Shown here in pieces: positions 1 through 8,036 of a stretch of 64,000 nt of DNA (positions are counted from its first letter, which is position 1; each line of letters begins with the position of its first letter). Made by a program: the position numbers and the translations under genes. Source of the stretch: CAYVHB01 sp964450865 (lineage in GTDB: Bacteria; Bacillota; Clostridia; Saccharofermentanales; UBA5734); the NCBI GenBank assembly GCA_964450865.1, contig CAYVHB010000015.1:1-64000 (forward strand). The letters run 5' to 3'. Below the pieces are notes generated by a model. The model did no database searches. It worked only from the letters and a program-made list of their open reading frames with translations, and had not been told where the DNA came from.

Positions 1-52
1 TACGGTGCTGTGGGAGGTCCCCCGGCCAACTAATGGCCGGGGTCCTACCCGA
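1..52 (+). mobile_element. 3' end of a group II intron (domains V-VI)
   Basis: The segment begins inside TACGGTGCTGTGGGAGG, which resembles the 3' strand of group II intron domain V. A GC-rich hairpin follows with arms CCCCGGCC and GGCCGGGG around an AACTAAT loop, and then CCTACCCGAT. That order matches domain VI and the usual 3' end of bacterial introns. The rest of the intron, including any maturase gene, lies outside the window. The call rests on recognition of the conserved 3' pattern, not on a covariance model. Confidence 0.6.
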
Positions 53-104
53 TTGTGGCGGCGTGTCCAGCGAAGCTGGACCGCTCCAGCGGGTGAAAGT
101 CCCG
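53..104 (+). mobile_element. Possible 5' fragment of a second group II intron
   Basis: Directly after the intron end lies a GTGGCG stretch, a short hairpin (TCCAGC gaa GCTGGA) and GCGGGTGAAAGTCCCGTC. The last motif resembles the domain I stem with a GUGAAAGUCCC loop that many bacterial introns carry near their 5' end. It runs into the stop codon of the MFS gene. It may be the remnant of an older intron into which another inserted. This part is weaker than the domain V-VI call. Confidence 0.35.
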
Positions 105-1307
105 TCAAGTCCCGTCGGGCGTGGTAATGATGCCGGGGCCAATATCCCGGTGGCGAACAGACCGGTTGACCATCTCTGAAGACAGCGCCATGATAACAGC
201 CAAAACCAGCAGGAACACCGGCAGGATGGCGAAACCGGTCAGACTGGCGATCAAGCCAAATAACGGCGGGGCCAGGGTACTGCCAATATAAGCGGTCGCC
301 ATCTGCAGTCCCATCAGACCTTGCGAAAGTTCGGCCCCGAAACGATTGGGCGTCTCGTGCAGCATCGCCGGGAAAATCGGCGCACAGCCCAGGCCAATCA
401 GGATCAGGCTGATCATCGGCAGCCAGCCGGCCAGCGGCAAGATCAGCAAGATCACACCCAGCAGGCAGGTGCCCATGCCGAGGCGAATCATCTGCCGGTT
501 ATTCAGCCGGATAGTCAGGAAACCGGATAAAAAGCGGCCGGCCGTGATACCCAGATAATAGAGCGAAATCCAGCGGGCTGCCTGGTCAGCGGCCATGCCC
601 CGGCTGGTTACCAGATAGGTGCTGCCCCATAAACCCGTCGTCAGTTCAACCGCGCAATAGGCAAAGAAAGCCAGCAGGGCTGCCTTGGCCCCCGGAAGCC
701 GGACTAACGTGGCAAGCCGCGGATGCGCATGCGGCTGTGCATCCTGGTAGACCGGGCGTTCAAATGATCGCCAGATCGGCAAAGTCAGGGCCAGGCCGAT
801 AACCAGCAAGACCTGCAGCGTGCCGATGGTGGCATAACCGAGGCGCCAGCCATGGTCTCTCAGCATGAATAAGGACATGACCAGCGGTCCGGCTGTCGCA
901 CCGACCCCCCAGAAGCAGTGCAACCAGTTCATGTGCCGGGACTGGTAATTCAGGGCCACGAAATTATTCAGGCCGGAATCGACTGCCCCAGCCCCCAGGC
1001 CGAGGGGGATACCCAGCAGCGCCATCCAGAGAACACCGGGCGTCAGGCTGATCCCAACCAGGGCGAACGCTGTCAGGGCCACGCTGGCTGCCGTAACCCG
1101 GCCCGTACCGAAACGATAGATCAGCCGGACGCTGAACAGGCTGGAGATAATTGTGCTGCCGGCCACAATCATCGTCAGGATTCCCGCAGCCGAGGTTGCG
1201 ACCTGCAGATCCTGGTGCATCAACGGCCAGGCCGATCCAAGAATGGCATCCGGCAGACCCAGGCTGATAAAGGCGATGTAGATAATGATCAATAAACGAG
1301 TAGCCAT
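105..1307 (-). CDS. MFS transporter, FucP-like
   Basis: A 400-residue membrane protein of the major facilitator superfamily, with about twelve hydrophobic segments spread along its whole length. The N-terminal half has GLPDAILGSAWP and a GIPLGLGAGAVDSGLNNF stretch, resembling the fucose permease / sugar-proton symporter group (COG0738-like). The substrate cannot be read from sequence. I chose the ATG at 1307 because AGGAGA lies about 8 bases upstream and the hydrophobic N-terminus begins there; an in-frame start 48 bases earlier lacks these signs. The gene follows the zinc-ribbon gene on the same strand by about 100 bases. Its last codons abut the intron-like fragment, so the extreme C-terminus may have been altered by insertion. 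Confidence 0.85.
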   Translation of the reverse strand: MATRLLIIIYIAFISLGLPDAILGSAWPLMHQDLQVATSAAGILTMIVAGSTIISSLFSVRLIYRFGTGRVTAASVALTAFALVGISLTPGVLWMALLGIPLGLGAGAVDSGLNNFVALNYQSRHMNWLHCFWGVGATAGPLVMSLFMLRDHGWRLGYATIGTLQVLLVIGLALTLPIWRSFERPVYQDAQPHAHPRLATLVRLPGAKAALLAFFAYCAVELTTGLWGSTYLVTSRGMAADQAARWISLYYLGITAGRFLSGFLTIRLNNRQMIRLGMGTCLLGVILLILPLAGWLPMISLILIGLGCAPIFPAMLHETPNRFGAELSQGLMGLQMATAYIGSTLAPPLFGLIASLTGFAILPVFLLVLAVIMALSSEMVNRSVRHRDIGPGIITTPDGT

Positions 1308-1406
1308 CAAGTGATCTCCTGCCTTTTTGACAAATTTCCGGATCTCGGTCAACAATCCGTTTTATCGGACACGCCCTGTGCTATGATGAAATCAGGCAGC
1401 CAGTCG

Positions 1407-1784
1407 CTAGCGTGGCCGCCCGCAGTGCGGGCAGTAGCGGAAGTTTGCATCGACATCAGCCCCGCAGTGAACGCAGGCCTGCCGCCCGTCCGGGCTCCGG
1501 CGGCCAAGGGGGTCGAGATGGCCGGCCTGGATATCAGGCTGCCCGCCGCTGGCAAACTGGCGGCCTGTTTCGGGCTCGACAGCAAACCACTGGCCGCAAC
1601 AGGCCGCACGGGCCCGGTACTGGACATCCCAGCGGAAGGTCGGAATGAAAAAGACATGCAGGTATGTATAGGACTTGAATAGTTCCAGGTTTGTCAGGTG
1701 GCCACAGGCCGGACAAATGATGTTATTGTGCACACCGATCGCCCGATTTGCCTGCTCAATACCAAAAATCCCGATAAAGAACAT
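1407..1784 (-). CDS. Small zinc-ribbon protein
   Basis: A 125-residue protein with two cysteine clusters. An N-terminal CPACGH pair with CC further on (residues about 25-65) and a C-terminal CVHCGADVDANFRYCPHCG (about 103-122) form two probable zinc ribbons. Between them is a Gly/Pro/Arg-rich linker. The N-terminal block has the IFGIEQANRAIG stretch seen in small zinc-ribbon proteins of Firmicutes that have no assigned function. GGAGGGG lies 7 bases before the ATG. It is upstream of and co-directional with the MFS gene and could share its transcript. Binding of zinc is inferred from the cysteines; a partner is unknown. Confidence 0.75.
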   Translation of the reverse strand: MFFIGIFGIEQANRAIGVHNNIICPACGHLTNLELFKSYTYLHVFFIPTFRWDVQYRARAACCGQWFAVEPETGRQFASGGQPDIQAGHLDPLGRRSPDGRQACVHCGADVDANFRYCPHCGRPR

Positions 1785-1902
1785 GAAACACCCCTCCGCA
1801 GGTCCCGATTTGCCAGGTAAAAAACGCTCTGTTCCGGGCCGGGCTGTTTAATGACCAGCGGCTTTGTCGAATTTTGCCGAATTCTGTCGATCGATTGCCG
1901 TC

Positions 1903-2009
1903 CCGTTGCTGTCGGCCATGTGTTTGAATGTTGCCAGTTGCTCGGTTTTTGCGTCCGCGACTTTTACGCCTTCTCCGTTGCTGTCAGCCCTATGTTTGTA
2001 TGTCGCCAG
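1903..2009. repeat. Imperfect 35-bp direct repeat, 72-bp period
   Basis: Two copies (1903-1937 and 1975-2009) begin CCGTTGCTGTC and end GCCAG, with about six differences. The period is a multiple of three. On the minus strand an open frame from 2054 to 1848 (68 codons) reads both copies as LAT(Y/F)KH(R/M)ADSNG, and most differences fall at silent positions. That frame has no visible ribosome-binding site and overlaps the lipoprotein start on the other strand, so I do not call it as a gene. The spacer 1785-2052 holds nothing else I recognise. Confidence 0.55.
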
Positions 2010-2052
2010 GGCTTTGTGGGCCCACTCCCTGATTTTCCGGAGGTGAAATACC

Positions 2053-3027
2053 ATGATATCACAAAATCGACTTGTATTAACCAGATTACCGATGAAATTG
2101 ATGCTCCTGGCCCTGGTGATCATGTTGCTGGCCGGGACCGGTGGCTGTTTGCCGACAGCCTCGGGGCAGACAACCGCAGCCGGTGGTGATACCACCTCTC
2201 CGGTAACCAGTCCGGCAGCCGGCGCAACGACCGCCGCGCTCATCAGCTCTGCCATCACTTCACAAACAGCGGAAACCACCCCGGTTTCTTCCGGATCAGC
2301 GGCCGGTCAGCAGGTGCCGCTTGATGCCAGGGAACTGGAACTGATGTATAGTGATCCGGATCAGTTCAAGGGCCGGCTTATCGACATTTACGCGGTGATT
2401 TTTACCGATGTAGAACACGATGCCACAACGACATACATCCAGGCGTTCCAGGATCCGGTCAACTCCGAGCGCAATACCATTATCGCGATCGACCAGCCGG
2501 ACCTGGCGGTCGCAGATGGTGACATTATCCGTGTAACGGGACGCGTCGTCGGCCGTTATGAAGGACAGAACGCCCTGGGCGGGACGGTCACGGCTGCCCT
2601 GGTCAAGGCAACCCATGTCGAGAAATCAGACTACCAGACGGCCTTTGCGCCGAGCCTGCGCACGATCGAGGTCAACCAGCAGCAAAACCAGCACGGCTAC
2701 GTCATCAAGATCATCCAGGTTGAGATCGCAAAGTCCGAGACGCGGGTCTACCTGAAGATCACCAACAAGACATCAGATGAAATCAGCCTGTACACATATA
2801 GTGCCAGGCTGATCCAGGGCAAGAAACAGTATGAGACCCAGACGAATTATGAAGCCAATTACCCGCAGCTGCAGACGGACCTGCTGCCGGATGTGGTTGA
2901 AACAGGCCTGCTCGTCTTTGATCCGATCCGCCCTGATGGCGGCAGTTTCAGGATCTACCTTGACGGGTCATCCAGTGACTGGGATATCAGTATCAAGCCT
3001 TTTGTTTTTTCGGTGGCCATGGAGTAG
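2053..3027 (+). CDS. Lipoprotein with OB-fold-like and DUF4352-like domains
   Basis: A 324-residue exported protein. Residues 14-33 form a hydrophobic signal segment ending in GTGGC, a passable lipobox. A Thr/Ala/Ser-rich linker follows to about residue 90. Residues about 95-190 (from LELMYSDPDQFKGRLIDIYA to the GRVVGRYEG region) look like a small OB-fold of the tRNA-anti-like type. The part after about 205 looks like an immunoglobulin-like DUF4352 domain with repeated beta strands. GGAGGTG sits 8 bases before the ATG. It stands alone before the glutamate mutase operon, whose promoter lies in the next spacer. Function is unknown; ligand binding at the cell surface is only a guess from the folds. 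Confidence 0.7.
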   Translation: MISQNRLVLTRLPMKLMLLALVIMLLAGTGGCLPTASGQTTAAGGDTTSPVTSPAAGATTAALISSAITSQTAETTPVSSGSAAGQQVPLDARELELMYSDPDQFKGRLIDIYAVIFTDVEHDATTTYIQAFQDPVNSERNTIIAIDQPDLAVADGDIIRVTGRVVGRYEGQNALGGTVTAALVKATHVEKSDYQTAFAPSLRTIEVNQQQNQHGYVIKIIQVEIAKSETRVYLKITNKTSDEISLYTYSARLIQGKKQYETQTNYEANYPQLQTDLLPDVVETGLLVFDPIRPDGGSFRIYLDGSSSDWDISIKPFVFSVAME

Positions 3028-3147
3028 GCGCAAACCTGCCGCGGCCCATCGCGAGCCCATCGCGAGCTGGCGTACTGTCCTGATGTCATCCCGTTTTGTG
3101 CGGGGTCTCTGGACCAGGCTGGCCAGGATGCCTGTTTACCGCGACCC

Positions 3148-3177
3148 TTGCCGCTGGCCAGGATGTTGCGCTATCAT
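3148..3177 (+). promoter_or_regulatory. Putative sigma-A promoter of the glutamate mutase operon
   Basis: TTGCCG (3148-3153) and TATCAT (3172-3177) are separated by 18 bases and sit 33 bases before the glmS start. The predicted leader is too short to hold a cobalamin riboswitch, although the enzyme uses B12. Upstream in the same spacer is a short tandem repeat of GCCCATCGCGA near 3044-3066. Confidence 0.45.
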
Positions 3178-3209
3178 GATGAATAGTATCAGGCCGGGTG
3201 GGGTATACA

Positions 3210-3689
3210 ATGAATGGCAAGACCATTGTGATGGGTGTAATCGGCTCCGACGTTCACGCGGTGGGGATCAGGATCCTGGCGTATACTTTCAGCCAGGCTG
3301 GTTTCAAAGTCATCAATCTGGGCGTGATGGTCTCCCAGGAAGAGTATGTCAAGGCGGCTATCGAGACAGCGGCTGATGCTGTCCTGGTATCGTCACTGTA
3401 CGGTCATGGGGAGATCGACTGCCGCGGCTTGAAGGAAAAATTCATCGAAGCAGGCCTGGCCCATATTCCCCTTTATGTTGGCGGCAACCTGGTAGTCGGC
3501 AAAACCAGCTTTTCTGAAGTCGAAGCCCGATTCAAGGCCATGGGCTTCCGGCGGGTCTATCCGCCCGGCACGCTGCCGGACCAGCCGATCGCCGATATCC
3601 GGCATGATCTGGGCCTGATCGACGAGCCGCCGGAATCATCCGGGCAGAGCCAGGAGGCCAACGGCCATGCAGGCCATCTTGCTGATTGA
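3210..3689 (+). CDS. glmS: Methylaspartate (glutamate) mutase, subunit S
   Basis: A 159-residue B12-binding subunit of glutamate mutase, which interconverts L-glutamate and L-threo-3-methylaspartate using adenosylcobalamin. The motif DVHAVG near residue 14 is the DxHxxG signature whose histidine replaces the dimethylbenzimidazole ligand of cobalt. LVSSLYGHGEID and the glycine pair in VGGNLVVG fit the rest of the Rossmann-like domain. I start at the ATG at 3210, which follows GGGTGGGG; an in-frame GTG four codons earlier falls inside that ribosome-binding site. The 3' end overlaps glmL by 23 bases. This is component S, not glucosamine-6-phosphate synthase, which shares the symbol in other organisms. 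Confidence 0.95.
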   Translation: MNGKTIVMGVIGSDVHAVGIRILAYTFSQAGFKVINLGVMVSQEEYVKAAIETAADAVLVSSLYGHGEIDCRGLKEKFIEAGLAHIPLYVGGNLVVGKTSFSEVEARFKAMGFRRVYPPGTLPDQPIADIRHDLGLIDEPPESSGQSQEANGHAGHLAD

Positions 3690-5094
3690 CATCGGCAGCA
3701 CCTATACCAAGGTGACGGCCGTTGATAGTGCCGGTGAGTGCCTCATCGGGACCGCCCAGGCCTGTACCACGGCCAGCACGGATGTCAATATCGGCCTGGA
3801 GAACGCCATCGCCGCCTTGCAGCGGGGAGCCGTTCCGTCGGGGCCGCTTGATTTTGTTGGCCGTTATGCCTGCAGCAGTGCCGCGGGCGGGTTGAAAATG
3901 ATTGCGGTTGGCCTGGTGCCGGACCTGACTGCCGAGGCAGCCAGACGGGCCGCGCTGAGTGCCGGCGCCCGGGTCCTGGGTACCTGCGCCTATGAACTGA
4001 CTGCCCGTGAGATCACATGGATAGCCGGCTGCCATCCGGATATTATCTTGCTGGCCGGTGGTACGGATGGCGGCAACCAGGCCGTTATCCTGCATAATGC
4101 CCGGATGCTGGCGACCATACCGCTGCCTTTCTCTGTTGTCGTGGCCGGGAACAAATCAGCAGCAGCTGAAGTCGCCGCAATTTTGCGGGTCGCTGGTCAT
4201 GATGTGCATGAGTGCGCCAACGTCATGCCTGAATTCAACCAGCTGAATATTGAGCCGGCCCGTGAAGTCATCCGGACGGTTTTTCTGCAGCGCATCGTTC
4301 GGGCCAAGGGCTTGTCCAGGGTCCAGGCGCTGGTCGATGGCATCCTGATGCCGACCCCGGCGGCTGTTTTGCAGGCCGCTCAATTGCTGGCGGCCGGCAG
4401 CGGGAGCGAACCGGGTCTGGGTGACCTGCTGCTCCTCGATGTCGGCGGGGCGACTACCGACGTTTATTCAATTGGGGATGGCCTGCCGACTATCGCCGGG
4501 GTCATGCTGAAGGGCTTGCCGGAGCCCTGGGCCAAGCGCACGGTTGAAGGCGATCTCGGTGTCCGCAGCAGTGTCCAGTCTCTCGCGGCGGCTGCCGGGC
4601 TGGACGTCTTGCGGGCGCAAAGCGGCCTGGCTGAACCGCTATTCGGCGAAATGCTTGCCTATCTCAGCCAGCATCCCACCGTCCTGCCGGACGCTGATCC
4701 GGTCCCGCTTTCCCTGCAGCCGGATGCGGCAACCCGCCGCACCTTGGACCGGGTCCTGGGCAGTGCCGCGATTCGCCTGGCTGTTGCGCGTCACGTCGGC
4801 CACATTACAGTCAGTTACTCACCTTCAGGGCCGGTCTACACGCAGACGGGCAAGGATTTGCGCCCGGTCCACACCGTAATCGGTACCGGTGGACCGATCA
4901 TTTACGGCTCTCAGCCGGCCCGGATGCTGGCCGAGGCCTTGTATCAGGGCCCGGATCATCTTGACCTGCGGCCAGTCGAAGCCACCTTGCTGCTTGATAC
5001 CCGCTATATCCTTGCCGCCATGGGCTTGCTGGCCAATTTTGCACCGGAAAAAGCCCTGCGTATCCTGAAAAGAGAGCTGCGACCATTGGCATAG
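3667..5094 (+). CDS. glmL: Glutamate mutase accessory/reactivating ATPase MutL-type
   Basis: A 475-residue protein of the MutL/GlmL family, encoded between the two mutase subunits in Clostridium-type operons and thought to act as an ATP-dependent chaperone that swaps damaged cobalamin. The ASKHA-type ATP-binding signatures are visible: LIDIGSTYTKVTAVD at the N-terminus (phosphate 1), LLLDVGGATTDVYS near residue 258 (phosphate 2) and VIGTGGPII near residue 405 (adenosine). GGAGG precedes the ATG inside the end of glmS, so translation is probably coupled. The length matches the family. Confidence 0.93.
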   Translation: MQAILLIDIGSTYTKVTAVDSAGECLIGTAQACTTASTDVNIGLENAIAALQRGAVPSGPLDFVGRYACSSAAGGLKMIAVGLVPDLTAEAARRAALSAGARVLGTCAYELTAREITWIAGCHPDIILLAGGTDGGNQAVILHNARMLATIPLPFSVVVAGNKSAAAEVAAILRVAGHDVHECANVMPEFNQLNIEPAREVIRTVFLQRIVRAKGLSRVQALVDGILMPTPAAVLQAAQLLAAGSGSEPGLGDLLLLDVGGATTDVYSIGDGLPTIAGVMLKGLPEPWAKRTVEGDLGVRSSVQSLAAAAGLDVLRAQSGLAEPLFGEMLAYLSQHPTVLPDADPVPLSLQPDAATRRTLDRVLGSAAIRLAVARHVGHITVSYSPSGPVYTQTGKDLRPVHTVIGTGGPIIYGSQPARMLAEALYQGPDHLDLRPVEATLLLDTRYILAAMGLLANFAPEKALRILKRELRPLA

Positions 5095-5123
5095 GGTCAT
5101 TGGAAACGGAGGACTGGCTGTCC

Positions 5124-6575
5124 ATGGATGTTTTGAACCGCAAAATCCCGGCCGATGTGCTGGAGCCGATCCGGCTGCACGTCTTGAATCAGTGGCGTAC
5201 CGGTCAGGACGTCCGTTTTCAGGAGGCCGTTGATTATCATCACCGGCTGGCCCCGCAGAAGATATTCGCCAACCGCCTGGAGCAGGCCCGCCTGGCTGGC
5301 GATACCCTGATCCAGCCGCGCGCCGGCGTAGCCCTGGCCAATGAACAGATCGAGCTGCTGCAGTACCTGGAAAAGGCCGGTGAGGCGGATCTGCTGCCAA
5401 CGACCATAGACAGCTACACGCGCCATAACCAATATGAAGCGGCTGAAAATGGCATTCGCGAAAGCATGCGCGCCGGCCGGTCCCTGCTCAATGGCTTTCC
5501 GGCTGTCAACCACGGTGTCGCCGTTTGTCGTCTGGTCACTGAAGCCGTCCAGCTGCCTGTGCAGGTGCGCCATGGGACACCCGACGCCCGCCTGCTGGCT
5601 GAGATCAGCCTGGCCGGTGGATTTACCTCGTTTGAGGGTGGCGGCATTTCCTACAATATTCCCTATGCCAAGAACAATCCCCTGGAGCAAACGATTTTCG
5701 ACTGGCAATACGTTGACCGGCTGGTTGGCCTTTATGAGGAAGCAGGTGTAAGGATCAATCGCGAGCCGTTCGGACCCTTGACCGGAACGCTCGTGCCACC
5801 CTGCGTTTCGATTGCCGTTTCGGTGATCGAAAGCTTGCTCGCTGCCGGGCAAGGTGTACGCAACATCTCTGTCGGGTATGGCCAGTGTGGCAACCTGATC
5901 CAGGATGTGGCTGCAGTTCAGGCACTTCTGCAGCTGACCGGGGAATACCTGCAGCGTTTTGGCCATGCTCCGGTCACCGTGACCACTGTGTTCCACCAGT
6001 GGATGGGCGGATTTCCCCAGGATGAGGCCAAGGCTTTCGGCGTGATTGGCTGGGGTGCTGCCGTGGCTGTCCTGGCCGGGGCTACGAAAGTGATCGTCAA
6101 GACACCCCATGAAGCACTGGGGGTACCCACGCGTGAAGCCAATGCGGCCGGCTTGCGGACAACCCGGCAGCTTGTCAGTATGCTCAAGGACCAGAAAATG
6201 CTCCCGAGTCCGGAGATTGACGCTGAAATGGCAATTATCCTTGCCGAGACGCGCTGCATCCTCGACCGGGTCTACCAGCTCGGTGACGAGGACTTCGCCC
6301 GCGGGACTGTGCGGGCCTTCCAGGCCGGTGTCATCGATGTGCCCTTTGCGCCCAGTGTTCACAATGCCGGCAAGCTGCTGCCAGCACGGGATAATACCGG
6401 CGCGGTCCGCCTGCTGGAGATCGGCAATCTGCCCCTCGATCCGGCGCTGATTGATTTTCATCGTGAAAAAATGCAGGAACGGGCCCGCTTTGAGAAGCGG
6501 GCTGTCAGCTTCCAGATGGTTATTGACGATATATACGCAATCAGCAAGGGCCGCCTGGTCGGGCGCCCGCGCTGA
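5124..6575 (+). CDS. glmE: Methylaspartate (glutamate) mutase, subunit E
   Basis: The 483-residue catalytic TIM-barrel subunit of glutamate mutase; it binds glutamate and, with subunit S, the cofactor. Near-invariant family stretches are present: QPRAGVAL, AGRSLLNGFP, RHGTPDARLLAEI, EGGGISYNIPYAK, NREPFGPLTGTLVPP, TTVFHQWMGGFPQDE and VSFQMVIDDI. I start at the ATG at 5124, 11 bases after GGAGG, which gives the N-terminus expected for the family; an earlier in-frame TTG at 5100 precedes that site. It lies 29 bases downstream of glmL. The methylaspartate ammonia-lyase gene that often completes this pathway is not in the window. Confidence 0.95.
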   Translation: MDVLNRKIPADVLEPIRLHVLNQWRTGQDVRFQEAVDYHHRLAPQKIFANRLEQARLAGDTLIQPRAGVALANEQIELLQYLEKAGEADLLPTTIDSYTRHNQYEAAENGIRESMRAGRSLLNGFPAVNHGVAVCRLVTEAVQLPVQVRHGTPDARLLAEISLAGGFTSFEGGGISYNIPYAKNNPLEQTIFDWQYVDRLVGLYEEAGVRINREPFGPLTGTLVPPCVSIAVSVIESLLAAGQGVRNISVGYGQCGNLIQDVAAVQALLQLTGEYLQRFGHAPVTVTTVFHQWMGGFPQDEAKAFGVIGWGAAVAVLAGATKVIVKTPHEALGVPTREANAAGLRTTRQLVSMLKDQKMLPSPEIDAEMAIILAETRCILDRVYQLGDEDFARGTVRAFQAGVIDVPFAPSVHNAGKLLPARDNTGAVRLLEIGNLPLDPALIDFHREKMQERARFEKRAVSFQMVIDDIYAISKGRLVGRPR

Positions 6576-6602
6576 TGGGGAGTATTCAAGGCAGGTAAGA
6601 AA

Positions 6603-7538
6603 ATGAACAACCTTCTGCCCCATGAAGCATTGATGTATGCCGTTTATTTTGCCCCGCGGGCCCGCAACAAGCTGATGAATCTGGGTCATGAAATTGCCCA
6701 GCGCTATTTGCGGCCGCAGGACAAGCTGATCGGCCTGATCGGTGAGGCCGGTTCCGGCAAGTCCCTGTTCATCCGGGGCATGTTCCCGGGGCTTGAACTC
6801 GTTAATGATGACCAGGGTGTCAACATCCGGCCCCTGCCGCTTCTGCAAGCCGGTGAGCGCGGTTTTTTTGGCAGCCATACCTACCACGTCGACATCCGCT
6901 TTGAACTGGCCTTCACCCAGATGGCGGAGCTGGTCCAGGCTGTCAGGACCGCTCTTGAGCTGGATAAAAGAGTGGTTGTCGAGCATTTTGAGTTGCTGGA
7001 GCCCTGGCTGGGCCATAACGCGGAAATTCTCATTGGTATTGGCGAGGAGGTCATCGTGACCCGGCCGACTATTTTCGGCCCCTTGCCGCAAGATATCAGC
7101 CAGCTTGTTTTTCAATCGGCCAGGTATCGGCGCATGGCTCACACCGCCGAAGACCTGACCTGTAAAGTGATTGCCGAGCAGTACCCTGCAGCCTGTTCAT
7201 TCACCCATGCCGATGTCCGCCATGGTTTTGTCCTGGCTTTTACCCACCGGCCCGCTATTGACCTGCCAGATCTGGAGAGCCGGGTTCGCGCGTATATCGC
7301 CCAGGATCTGCCGGTCATTTTTGACGACGAAAATCACATCAAGATCGGCGATGACCGCAGGCCTTGCCAGGGGCCTCGCATTCATGTTGCCAGTACGGGG
7401 GCAATCGAGAATTTCCAGCTGATCAAGACCTGGCAGTATCATCCGATCCATCGGCTCTACGCGCTGGTCGGACTGGTCGGCCGCTTTGAGCGTCTTGATA
7501 TCAACGATCTCAATAAACTCAGCCCGAGTCTGTTGTAG
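6603..7538 (+). CDS. P-loop protein with AlaRS second-additional-domain-like C-terminus
   Basis: A 311-residue protein directly behind glmE (27 bases). Residues 41-52 read LIGEAGSGKSLF, a Walker A P-loop, followed by ELVNDDQG; this looks like a kinase-type nucleotide-binding domain. The C-terminal third, with HADVRHGFVLAFTHRP and PCQGPRIHVASTGAIENF, resembles the second additional (editing-like) domain of alanyl-tRNA synthetase. I recall genes of this kind beside glutamate mutase in Clostridia, annotated only by that domain. No activity is established. The conserved position suggests a role in mutase maturation or in handling methylaspartate. RBS before the ATG is weak (GGCAGGTAAGAAA). Confidence 0.7.
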   Translation: MNNLLPHEALMYAVYFAPRARNKLMNLGHEIAQRYLRPQDKLIGLIGEAGSGKSLFIRGMFPGLELVNDDQGVNIRPLPLLQAGERGFFGSHTYHVDIRFELAFTQMAELVQAVRTALELDKRVVVEHFELLEPWLGHNAEILIGIGEEVIVTRPTIFGPLPQDISQLVFQSARYRRMAHTAEDLTCKVIAEQYPAACSFTHADVRHGFVLAFTHRPAIDLPDLESRVRAYIAQDLPVIFDDENHIKIGDDRRPCQGPRIHVASTGAIENFQLIKTWQYHPIHRLYALVGLVGRFERLDINDLNKLSPSLL

Positions 7539-8036
7539 GCGGATATTTTTGCATTTCTGGCGATGAACTTGCATTTATTGTCTATTTCCGTGGCTGGAAA
7601 TTCCCGGGATGTTCAGTTGGTTCCGGGCTTGATATTGGCAAAGTTCGATGAATCAGCGTGAAAAAGCGGAAGAAAGTTCGCCTTGGCTGAAAAATATGAC
7701 ACATTTATCGGCCAGAGAGTGGCGCTGTCCGGCTATGGGCTGGCTTTAACCAGGATTATTGGGTTGTTCCAGTGGATTCGAGCAATATTACGCAATATTA
7801 TATATTTTTTTGCAAGTTGTTTTTGCGGCAAAACTTGTAAAATAGAGTCAGATAGACAAGCCGCTATACAAGCCGGCCACCAAGAAAAAACCAGTTGCCT
7901 GATTTGACCGGAATGTCCCAGCTGCTCCAGACCATGAGCAGTCCGCAATGATCCAGGAAACATACCAGCGAACCAGAACAGCATCCAGTCAACCAGAAGC
8001 GCGTTACATGATCCCGAAGAATGAGAGGAATTTGTC
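7539..8036. other. 498-bp intergenic region, AT-rich centre
   Basis: No convincing gene. A 74-codon open frame at 7683-7907 has no recognisable protein character. The central part around 7780-7850 is clearly more AT-rich than the rest of the window and includes CAATATTACGCAATATTATA, a 9-bp direct repeat (CAATATTA), so it probably holds the promoter of the downstream oxidoreductase gene. The final 130 bases contain several CAGAACC/ACCAG-like repeats. Confidence 0.4.
7813..7837. promoter_or_regulatory. Operator-like inverted repeat
   Basis: CAAGTT (7813-7818) pairs with AACTTG (7832-7837), and inside it TTTTGCGGCAAAA (7821-7833) is a nearly perfect palindrome. The nested symmetry is typical of a dimeric repressor site. 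It lies about 200 bases before the oxidoreductase gene, next to a TAAAAT that could be a -10 box. Regulation by a LacI- or GntR-type protein is conceivable, but none is encoded nearby. Confidence 0.4.

Noticed and set aside
3028..3209. A cobalamin riboswitch before the B12-dependent glutamate mutase
   Set aside because: No B12-box was seen and the leader from the predicted promoter is too short.
5097..7142. A 681-codon frame on the minus strand across glmE and the P-loop gene
   Set aside because: It is antisense to two well-identified genes, has no ribosome-binding site and its composition reflects the codon bias of the other strand.
7683..7907. A 74-codon open frame before the oxidoreductase gene
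   Set aside because: It has no recognisable protein character, lies in an AT-rich control region and lacks a good ribosome-binding site.
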